Assembly: GCA_008711295.1 (NCBI GenBank)
Contig: VUYV01000149.1
Location: 558,001-622,000, forward strand
Reading direction: 5' to 3'
Length of the DNA: 64,000 nt
From: Anarhynchus alexandrinus
Lineage: Eukaryota > Chordata > Aves > Charadriiformes > Charadriidae
The translations under genes were made by a program, and so were the position numbers. Within the stretch, counting starts at the first letter, position 1. The number at the start of each line of letters is the position of its first letter. The notes below the pieces were generated by a model that was given only the letters and a program-made list of their open reading frames with translations, ran no database searches and had not been told where the DNA came from. Positions 53,885-64,000 of the stretch are shown piece by piece.

Positions 53885-53892
53885 TGTAAATA
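53885..53892 (+). promoter_or_regulatory. Pumilio-type site TGTAAATA
   Basis: This is an exact match to the UGUANAUA consensus bound by Pumilio proteins, inside the inferred 3'UTR. Further matches lie at 54204-54211 (TGTATATA) and 54595-54602 (TGTAAATA, overlapping the poly(A) signal). Confidence 0.45.
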
Positions 53893-54598
53893 TGGTGATT
53901 AACCTTTGTATAACATGTATTGGGTTTCTATGGCCTATTTGGGACATCATATTCAGAAGAAAAAAAAGTGTTATCTATTTACAGGGAAGCCTCTAGCTTT
54001 GGACTTGAACATCTACAGAAGCTATTAATACTGGAACAATTTATTTTCAGCATCTTAACACTGACTGGTTTGCCTTTTTATTTTCAAACACTCTTCATAT
54101 TTTTTCTTGGTTTCATTTTTTTTTAAATTTTCCTGTAGGAGTACCCCTCCCTAAGGTACCATTTGCAGACTTGAAAACTGTTAAGAAAATGAACACTGCA
54201 TTCTGTATATATATAGTAAAACATATATAAACTGAGATGCATAGAAAACTTGGGCTTTTGTGAGCAGAGACTGTGCTTTATGTATATGATAAATGATAGA
54301 TTTTTTTTTTTTAAAAGCAGAATAGCTATGACCTTTCAACTACAAGTCGTGCATCACAATTCCTTTCTTTTATTGCTTGACCTCTCTGTGATGGGAACAA
54401 TGGATCAAAAACCAAAATGATCAGTTTGTTAAAATTCCCTGCAATATATAAATGCTCGCTCTCTACGTACTGTACTTAGCAGCATGAGATTTGTGGACAA
54501 CAATACAGTGGTACATTGGCAATCCATCCCACTAGGGGTTATTAATATATGTTCATTCATCTGTTTTTATGAATTTTTTTATCTAGACAATAATTGTA

Positions 54599-54604
54599 AA
54601 TAAA
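54599..54604 (+). promoter_or_regulatory. ATP2B2: ATP2B2 distal poly(A) signal AATAAA
   Basis: This AATAAA is followed within about 20-90 nt by T- and GT-rich sequence (TCTGTCTGTTC, then GTGTGATGCTGGAATGTTTG), the arrangement of a vertebrate cleavage and polyadenylation site. A second AATAAA at 54845-54850 is a possible alternative. Confidence 0.6.
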
Positions 54605-57177
54605 GAACTTACTCTGTCTGTTCATTTAATACTATGCAAAAGGTTATGCTTTCTATTGTTATTCTTATTCCTACAGTGTGATGCTGGAATGTTTGTGGTT
54701 TCAAAAAAAAAAAAAAGACAAAAGTAAGTAAAATATGTGATGTAAATTATTTTATAGTTTGAAACAAAATGATAAAGTTTTACTCTTGCTGCTTTCTGTC
54801 TAATAGATCTCTCTTGGCAGGAGCACAAGTGGAAAATTTAAAGAAATAAATTCACAAAGCAGCATGAACAATAATGGTCTGAACGTAAAAGCTTTCTTTA
54901 TTTTCACCTGAAGTCACTAGATCTAGCTCTGGATTCCCACTGAGATATTTTAATGTAAAGGTGTATGTAGATCTTCTGGATTGGCAGTAAGAAGCCTGCT
55001 CGCCAGTCAGGGGTTACACTTTCATTACAACCACGCCATGAGTCAGCCCAGAGTGCTTTTAACTGCTGTCTGACTATGGGTCAGTGTAATGCCTAGAAAG
55101 ATAACTTGGTCCATGCTGTGGTGGTGGGAATGGCTGATGCGAATGCTGCAGTGGAGTCAGTACAGAATAAGTAAAATGGATGAAGCCCCTGTGAAGTTGC
55201 ATATAAAACAATTAGTTTAATCTTGGTCCTAAGACCAACAGACATTGAAGTCTGTTTTCCTATCACTTTGACCCTATGATCTATCCCCCCATTTATATAT
55301 ATTTTTTCATCTCTTTCTCCCTCTGTGATGATCAGAAAAATGATCTTGGAAACGTTCTAGAACTGGGGAGTTCAGTCCAGGACTCGTGTCCTGCCACTTA
55401 AGACCTTAAAAACTGTGCATATGCAGTACCAGGGAAGAATGAGGGAATTTTCATCCTGGTGCTCAGACTCTCAGCCCAGAATTTCCTCCTTTTTTTTTTC
55501 AGCTTAGGCTGATGCAGTTGTTCCATAAATTGCAATACAGCCTATAATCATACAGTATTATTGCACTAGCAAGAGCAAGGTTTAGAAGTTAGGCTGACAT
55601 AACAAGCTGAACTTCTCACACCAGGTGTGAGGCGAGTAACTGTCATATGATCTCATTTTTAAAGGTAATTTTTTTCAAATGACAGATTTTCCTGTCTTCC
55701 CATCTAGATTTCAAGTTTTTACCCACAAATTCTGTATGACAAGAAATATTTGATAGTGGCCAAAATGACAATGAAATGGTACTACACTGGGAGAAAAGTT
55801 ACCAATAAATAAAAATGTATTCAATACAGTACATTCAACAAAAAACCCTATGGAAAACAGTTGTTAGTTAGCAGATTTCTTGGATTAATTGAGCTTTACA
55901 ACTACTTTGGAATTAAACTGTTTTCTGCTTTGATTTTGTTAGCTCAGTCTATGTAACAATCTGAAAATCTTTTTAATTCTCTGTGTCCTGGTTTGAGGAC
56001 CAGTCACCCATTACACACATAACTTTATTCACAGCCTCAGTCCAAGTGCTTTTGGCAGGACTCTTCATCTCTGCAAAAAAATACGCATGTGTTGAGGTGT
56101 TCGTAAGAAAGAGGACTGGGATTGTTCAGTGCATTTTAAGCACTGTGCATATGTTAATTTTCTGTCCATCTCAGAGATCTATTTTATGAGTTGCACCTTT
56201 TAAAGAGGGTTTGTGAAATACTTTCTGAGCACTGCATGGATGTGAGTTGTACATGTAAATTTAGAAGAATAACAGGGATTAAATTCCCCACTACACTAAC
56301 TTCCTATTCTTTGCATCAAATTGAAGATTCAGAAAGGCACATAGTATTTGAAGTTCTTAGTACATCACAGCAAACTAAGACTGATATCCTGATTCAAAAG
56401 AAAAATGCCAGGTTTTATTCTTGCTATTATTCCTTTACCCATACTAAATATACTGCTAAGAAGACGGGAGTACTCATGCATGCCGAGATAGAAAAATCAG
56501 GTGCTGACAATGTATTCTGATGCTACACTAAATGCCACTATATGTATTTGTTATGAGATGCTGTACTGATAAGGAATGAGGGAAATGCTTCATAAATACG
56601 GGATGAAGGAGAGGCAAAAAGAGAAAAGTAGGGAGAAAGAGGAAGGAAATGCAGGTGCATATATAATTCGCTATACTGAAATGAAATAAAATCCTGATTG
56701 CTTATTATTGGCTTGATCTAGGCATTGAGTTCTAATACAAGAGATACTCAAATAGCGTTCTTTGTCTACCAGCCTTTTCCAAATAAAGTCCAAGTTCACA
56801 AATAGGCTGAGGTTCGCAAAGTGAAGTCTAGGCCTCCAGCTGGAAAACATTGATTTACAAAACTCTTGCTCAACTGTTACCCCAAACCTGATGTCTCTCT
56901 GATCAGAAGGTTGACCAGAAGTAGATTATCTCCAGCATCCCCTTCCAACTTCATTTTTTCTGTCATTCCATGAGACAAAAATAAAGGACACGATTTGTGT
57001 TATTGGTACACTTCAGTGTAGTAGTGCACTACTTACAAAGGCTGTGAGAGAACCAGGGTTCAACACTTCAAATGTCCTGTTGGTATTACAGTAATTGTCA
57101 TAGTTGCTTTTGAGGAACCACAAAAAGGTAAGCAATAGACATTTATGTTTGTATTCCTGCAGCAGTGTGAGACATTG

Positions 57178-57213
57178 ACATAATAAAACATAATAAAAAA
57201 AGTACATAATAAA
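57178..57213. repeat. Short ACATAATAAAA repeats
   Basis: Three near-identical units of ACATAATAAAA occur within 36 bp. Confidence 0.7.
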
Positions 57214-60200
57214 ATCTCTTCATGGCCAGATCAAGACTAGTTTGCACATGTAAACTGCCCTGGATTATAAACTACAAATCCGTATTTCTAATTTTATCAG
57301 TAAATGAAATGTGTTCGGGTAATGCACAGTTTTGTTCACCAACGCATTGATATAAAAGGTACTGAATAAGACAGAAAAATGTCTGATTTTGTTTTTCTTT
57401 CTACAAACAGGTTCTAACAGGCATATTATGATCTAACCTGATGGAAACTGAAGAGAAGTGTGATTAAACAACTTATTTATTAAACAAGGCAGACTTGAAA
57501 AACACAAATCAAAGGAAATATTTACAACATTTTCTCCCATATGTTCAAATATACTTTGATTATCTGTGTATCTGGGAGACCATGTTTGCCTGGTACCAAC
57601 TGAAGTGTTAAATTTCAAGTAAGGGAATGTACTTCTTCACTTACTCTGTCTGTGATGGATTTGTTCACTTTTCAAGCAAATTACAAAGCACCTCCCTCTA
57701 CCCCTTGCGTGTGTGCATTTAAGAATCATTAGGAGTTGAGCTGGTATAAGCAGTGTTGGTGCACAGCCAATGAAATGACTTTAGTTTTTACAAGGTAGTC
57801 TATGATTATGAAAATAGAAACACAAGTTATCAAGCTTTCTTGAAAAAACTTTATAGAATATTTATGGCATCTCTTTAAGATAACCCTAAATGTATTTGTA
57901 AAGCCTGCTAGTGCTTTCATCAGTGGGTTATTATAAATTATTTCAGATTAAAGTTTCACAAGAGGCATTTTAAATTATTTTCTAAGAAGATTAAAGGAAA
58001 TAAGATAAACATTACTTGATGGCAAATCACATGAGCAAGTTGCCAATACTTTCTCATCAAAGCATGTCAACGAGGAAAGCTTTCTTATGCTTACTTTGCA
58101 TATATATATATTTAATTATAATTGTTAATTCGACCTATTTTGGAATTCTTTTATAAAAGACAAAGATTGCAGGAGTTACAGAACACTGCTGCCTGTCATT
58201 GTGATGTTTGGGAAGTAACTGACTCAAATAGAATGCTTTCTGTCACAAATGAACGTGCCAAATGCCTAACACTATTATACGGCTACCTATGATAAACTTG
58301 CTGTTCCACCAAAAAGCATCCTGCACTCTCTTATGTGCCAGCACTAGTGTTTATGTAGTTACATGGTCTGGAACAGACTGCTATCTTTTTTTTTTTTTAT
58401 TGTTGCTGGATAATTTCAGTTGCTTTCTAGCCAGTTCCATGACTGGTGTCACCATGTGATTTGGTGGGGGCTAGTGCTGTGACAGAGAAGCAGCAGCAAC
58501 AACTGATCAGAGAATCAAGCCACAATTATTTCAGATTAAAATGACTGTTCTACCAAGCCTACAACAAAGGGAATTGAACAGATGTCTCTAGAGCTCCCAA
58601 CCCCCCCAGACAGAGCAGTCAGTGCTTTTGACTGTCTTTCTGTCTTACCACTAAGGTACCAAGCCATCATAGAGAATTATGGTTTCAGAAGCAAAAATGC
58701 AGAGTCACTAGCATCTGCTCAGTGGCTGCTGTAAAGCAAGGTGATTTTCTGCCAGACAGATGCTTGCATCTGACAAAATACCATCACGCTTCACATTAGC
58801 TGACATTCCTGCTGAAAGTATGAGCAAGGCTGGGGAGACTGACCTCTTTACAGAGCTGTAGGACGTACAACATTGGCTGTATCTAGGGAAGTCATTTCTG
58901 ATTACATATGTTCCTTTTTGGTGGAGTTTAATCTACCATCAAGAATTAAAATCGCTTCTAGTTGATTTTATTATTCTATTTTCGCTGCTTGTGAGGGATA
59001 TGGGTATTTTCAATATTTTTCTATTACATTTTCTGTACTATTACCTATAAAACTAAGGTGATAAAAATGGTCTTAGTGAAATATGCCTTTTTACCTATTT
59101 CCTTGTATTAATGTCAATAGCCTCCTATATCCCATGACTCCTGGATATAAATTGTATTTTCACTGTATGAGAAAACACAGAGAAAAATCACACTGGTTGA
59201 GTATGCTGTAGGGATGATTCAATTGCCTTTCTTTTCATTTTCATGTTTAAGGATAGAAGCACTACCTAATAATGACAAAGCATTTTGTCTTCTCGGTATT
59301 CCTGCTCATCTGATGCTGCCAGTACATTTTGTTCTTGAAGATCTGCAGGCTTATCTGTCATATGCCACTGGCAGAGCATCCTTATGCTAACAGTGAGCTA
59401 GTACAGCAGAGTGGAAATCTGCCATCCCTTCAGTCACTAAAAATAATAGCTGATGCAACTTTGAATTTCCGTACACCAGTGGAATACTTTGCTGCCTAGT
59501 TATAGTCAATAAAAAGTTTGCTTAAGACTTACATTCTTTATCAATGGAGGACCCCAGCAGTCTTGCCATATTTACGTGGTGATTTGTATTCTTGAATCCT
59601 GAAGTGGGACGAAACTGTAGTTACCATTTGAGATTCCTTTGTTCAGTATTTCACGTGATGCACATGCAACATTGTACAAACAGCATCTTTATAAAAAAAG
59701 TCAAAAGAAACTTTCTCCAGATTCCCCAGCAATCTGAGATTTGGTGAGGAACTCAGATAGTTAAACCTCATACTGAATGATCTCTCCTTATGAATTAGTT
59801 CCACAAAACATCATTGAAAATATGTTATTAAAGTAGAAAAAAATAACAGATAATAGCAACTAGTCATTGAATTACCCTGGGCTCACAAAACATGTACTTT
59901 TCACGTTAAGACTCTGCAGGCATTATCACAAAGGAGAGGAGAAGAAATCCTGCTTTTACCATGGTAGCAGCTTTTACCAAATATTGTATTTGTTCTTGAG
60001 GCTGCAACTAAATCGTGTCAGAATGGCAGAAAAGTCAGTACAGCTCACTCCGTTTGTTCTCATTGCTATGGCCCTATGAAAATGAGCTTTGAAAATGTCA
60101 CATGAAGAACACCTTGCGAAAAATTCAATTAAGATGATATTAGTAAATAGTTACAAAATTCCTAAAATAATATGCATGTTTTCTTAAAAAAAAATCAAAA

Positions 60201-62217
60201 CTCTGTAAGCTTTATTTGAAAATTAATTTTCTTTAAAACATAGGTCTCTCCTTTTTTTTTATTTCTGAGAAGTCTTTTTTACTAACATCTTCAAAGAGTT
60301 TCTAATTTCAAAGACTACTTGCACGCAGTCATACCAAACTAAGAACGAAACTACTGCACTTGTCCTTCCTTGCAACACATACAGTTTTACTATGGTTATT
60401 AAGCTTGCAAAATTGAAAAGCAAATTTTTCTTCTGGTATAAACAACAGTCTTCTCACATAAAAAAGGTTCATTTTTTTAAAAAGAAAAATGTAGCTAACA
60501 TCTATTAGGAACTTTTTCAAGACTTAAGTGGCTGAAGCTGAACTACAGGCTAAGCCAAAAGGTACAAGTGTTTGAAATCTTGTAATTAGAGGACTGTTGG
60601 CATTTGCAAACCAACAAAAACAGCAGGCGCAAAAAGGAAATCTTTTGAAGTCCTATTCTGCAAAAGTACTAGGTATCCAGAAAGTATAATGTTGTTAACA
60701 GTCCTATGTATCTAAGCAATTATTAAAATCAAACCTCTGAGCTATAGTATTTCTACTACTAACTATCACAGATTTATCTAATTTGCAGATATAATGAGCA
60801 TCAAACCCACCAAAAATTGAAGGTCAGCTTGAATAGATGTAGTAGCTGCAGGTGTGTGAGCTACTCAAGATGAAGCACTGATGTAATAGCACACAAGCAC
60901 ATTAACAGAGGAGAATACTTCATGGGGGAAGCAGGGGAGAAGAATTCTGCTGTGAGATGGTGTTATGGGACAAATCAGCTTGAACAGCTATGCACTGGTT
61001 TGCTGACAAGGTAAAGTTAATGAGAATATGGTAAAGGAGAGTGTACGTTTTATTTCTTCAAAGGCTCAGTGGAGTAATTCACTTCTGTTTAAATATTATG
61101 TCCCTCAAGATTGTTTTGACCTGCAGTGTGTTACTAAGCAAGTTTGGAAGAGACTAATGTAGTGTTCCTGGTGAAGTTCGCAAGTGCTGTCTACTGCATC
61201 AATAGACACTCCCCCCACCCCACCCTTGCTTTGATTTATAGGCTATCATATTCTTGCTTTTTTTGTTTGTCTCATTCTGCTGCTTGTCCTAAGAGACTTC
61301 AGAAACTTTCTGGTAAGATTTGGGCTCCACTGAGGAAATACTGCTTTTATTCTCTCATCCCAAAATTGTGATTAACTTTGATGGCCATGAGGGGCATTTG
61401 CAACCTACTAGTCCGGATCCACACAAATTATTTCAGTTCTTTGGAATATGATTTGATTTGTTGTCATTGTTTCTCACTTCTATTCTAATAGGTTACGTTT
61501 TGAAATTTCACTCAGAGACCTATAATTGAAGTAATTTCTATAATAAATGAAAAACTACTGCATTCTGCATTTTAATACATTGTTCTCTAGCTTTCAGTAT
61601 CTCGTGGTTACTATTACTTTTTATTTCACATTTCAACTGGTCGGCCACAGACATCTTTTACTTATTTCAGTAGCCATCTCTTCCCTGCTGTGAGTTCACC
61701 CAAGCATAAGCTTTCTCATTAGTGCTATCAGTGGCTATTGGTGCTTTTTGTATGTTGCTGGATAGACAGAAAGCAAATTAAGGGTGCAGGAGAACTATGG
61801 ATTTGTATGTTAATTTTGTAGTTGTCTGCTTTTTAGGATATCTTTACTGATGTGGAAGCACAGAGTATCTCAGTGTGAGAAGCCATGTTCTGTGATTAAA
61901 ACAATCCTTGATTATAAGCAAGGCATAAATTAATGTTATGATGTATTGCTGTCTAAATAGGGAGGCAGAATTAAGATAGGAATTGCCTACACTGCAAAGC
62001 AATCAAATCTGGAAGATCCTTCTGATACATCTTAAAATTTATTGAAAAACGAAACTCCATCAGACTCTCTTACTGCTCATTCTTGTGCTTAACCTTAATC
62101 TACCTATCTCAAGAAATGATGAGGCAAGCAGTAGCACCTGTAGTATTGATGTTAAATATTGTAAAATCTGTTCATGCAGAGAAAGGACACTAGTGTGTTG
62201 TTTTAGCTTTAAGAGAC

Positions 62218-62309
62218 TGGGGGTTTTGTTTGGTTTTGTGTGTTTGTTTTGGTGGTTTTGGTTTTGTTTGGGTTTTTTTGTTTGGTTGGGTTGGTTGGTT
62301 TTTTTTTTT
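62218..62309. repeat. G/T-rich low-complexity tract
   Basis: About 92 bases are almost entirely G and T (GGGGGTTTTGTTTGGTTTTG and similar), with strong strand asymmetry. It is simple-sequence DNA; the apparent Phe/Trp/Gly-rich open frame here is an artefact of composition. Confidence 0.8.
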
Positions 62310-64000
62310 AGAACCTCCTCTTACATAGTGGATCTCCATTTCCCCTTGCAGTGATAATTTTCAATTTCAATCTACCAAGTCATATTCTGTTTCTTAGAGT
62401 AATTTCTGTGTTAGGTTTTTCCACCTATTTTTCATATTATAATGCTGAAATTAAGAGAGTATGCAACTCATTTTTATGTGCTTCTTGTGGCATTAAAAGT
62501 TGAGGTAATACTACAGCAATGCAATGAATTGTTGCCACAAGATTAATATGTTTTGGTTTCAGACATAGGGAAATGCCAGGAACAGGTTTTTGAATAAAAA
62601 ATAGCTAATTTCCAGTCAGAGTACACAGATGTGCTTTTTGATATGGAAAGCTGAAAAAACAAATAGCAGTGTTACATTTCCAAAAACTACGGTGATCTGT
62701 TCTTGTCCCTACAATCTCTGACAAACCCTCAGAGGTTTGTCATTGAAAAAAAATGATATTGTACATGTACAGTGTCACACAAAAGCTTGTAAACCTGTCA
62801 GATTTGTAAAATATCCATTAACCTCCATAACACATCTATACAGAGAAACGGTTGCCGCAGAGGGATGACAGAAGAGACACTGGACAGAATATGAATTAGA
62901 ACAGGATCTTTTAGAATCTCAGGATTTGGATTGCATTAGTTTCTAATGTTATAGAAAACCTGTGCTTTGTCTTTGGGAGTCACAGGAGAAAAACATTATG
63001 CTGCATTGGAAGAACAATGCCTGAGTGATGTAATTTTAAAATTCGTAAGCTGCTTTTGGTTTTAAGTAGCGTACAGTATAACACAGCCTGAATGCTCCAG
63101 GATCTAGGGACGATGGTAATGCATGTGATAATAACTGTAATAATTCCCCATACTCAGTTTTCATGATGCAGATGCAATCCTCCGATTGCGGCAGCAATGT
63201 GGGGAGAGGGCATTCTCCATGATGTTAATGGTCCATGCTATAAAAAAATACTCTCTTTCAAATTGAGTTGAAAAGACAGCTGATACAACCCAGATTTGAA
63301 GAACGTGTTATGAATAACAATAGAGGGCAAGAGTGTAAAATCAGTAGGGCTCAACTCTCCACAGGTCCTACAGCCCACACTGAACAACACTACTGCATGT
63401 TGTCACTAAAGTGCAAATATAGCTGTCTGTTCCTCTGCAGGTTTAATGAATACCCTACACGTAACAGTTACTTCCACCACATCAGCACTTTTATGTGGAG
63501 AATGAGTAATTTCAAATTATCTAAACTTCATCTTCAAAATGAATTTTTATTTCTATGGAATAGAAATTGTGTTCATTCACCCATTCTGGATGCCCTCAGT
63601 ATAGATTAAAATACAGCTATAAAAGACATACAACATTAGAATGGAATCTCATTAACATCATTTTCTTCAGTCCTCTACCACCATGAAAATAGCAGATTAT
63701 CACTTGAAACACTCTCTTCAAGCTTCAATAATTCCCAGAAAAATGCTGAGTTTTGAAGCAGCCCCCTATATTTTAAGTTATTCTGATCAAAAGGGAGAAC
63801 CATTTCTAAGAATTGCTTTTGTTTTCTGATAACTTTTATCCTTTCCTTTTACCTGTTTTTTGTTGGGTTTTNTTTTTAAACTGCTGTGGCTGGCATTTTT
63901 GGTTTTGGCAGCTGGATTATAAAAATAAAACAACGAAGAATTAGACCATTAGATTATGCACCTATTCAGGAGGTTGGGGGGGGGTGGTGTTTGTTTGTTT

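Larger units (their letters stand above)
51635..54624 (+). other. ATP2B2: ATP2B2 3'UTR
   Basis: About 3 kb of non-coding, AT-rich sequence runs from the TAG to the best poly(A) signal. It starts with an A-rich stretch carrying two early AATAAA hexamers (51665 and 51675), has a long T run (51940-51957), an AT-rich inverted repeat (52157-52234), another AATAAA at 52619-52624 and several TGTANATA Pumilio-type sites. The end is inferred. Confidence 0.7.
54625..64000. other. Intergenic sequence downstream of ATP2B2
   Basis: No exon, RNA gene or recognisable transposon was found on either strand in this 9.4 kb. Open frames are short and of non-coding composition. Notable items are three close repeats of ACATAATAAAA (57178-57213), a 92-bp G/T-only-like run (62218-62309), a G-run at 63977-63986 and one N at 63872. 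From mammalian gene order the next gene could be SEC13, but it is not in the window. Confidence 0.65.

Noticed and set aside
55981..56010. TGTCCTGGTTT start resembling an avian ERV LTR end
   Set aside because: The similarity covers about ten bases only, with no matching second LTR, primer-binding site or polypurine tract.

Overview
The window is vertebrate nuclear DNA, almost certainly from a bird. It contains split coding exons with GT-AG introns, an AT-rich background, and three CR1 LINE fragments, two of which end in the ATTCTATG tail repeat typical of avian CR1. A single N at 63872 points to a draft assembly. There are no bacterial-type genes, operons, CRISPR arrays or recognisable rRNA or tRNA genes.

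From the left edge to about 54.6 kb the window holds the 3' part of one plus-strand gene, ATP2B2, which encodes plasma-membrane Ca2+-ATPase 2 (PMCA2). Nine constitutive coding exons (3941-4120, 5156-5243, 13154-13260, 14010-14201, 22348-22561, 26395-26606, 29778-29885, 33600-33782, 51323-51634) join without a frame error into 531 codons plus a stop. They cover the end of the P domain, transmembrane segments 5-10, the calmodulin-binding autoinhibitory tail and the C-terminal PDZ ligand ETSL. A tenth, alternative exon of exactly 172 nt (40075-40246) is the splice-site-C exon. Including it shifts the last exon out of frame and gives a short tail ending HPRREGIP, an a/c-type pump without ETSL. A 3'UTR of about 3 kb follows, with a long AT hairpin, Pumilio-type sites and a poly(A) signal at 54599.

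The introns carry CR1 copies (8.2, 25.1 and 42.0 kb), a 275-bp non-autonomous hAT element with terminal inverted repeats and an 8-bp target duplication (6699-6973), an older amniote repeat relic near 22.2 kb, and a duplicated ~110-bp block that flanks the in-frame exon 29778-29885. From 54.6 to 64 kb I see no gene, only low-complexity tracts.

The least expected signal is in the 33783-40074 intron. Two exon-like plus-strand segments (34490-34645 and 35692-35785) have consensus splice sites and matching phase. Together they encode a strongly acidic C-terminus ending SSDV, with an AATAAA 80 nt past the stop. They do not fit the ATP2B2 reading frame, so they may be the 3' end of a small nested gene or a chance arrangement. 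I do not recognise the protein.
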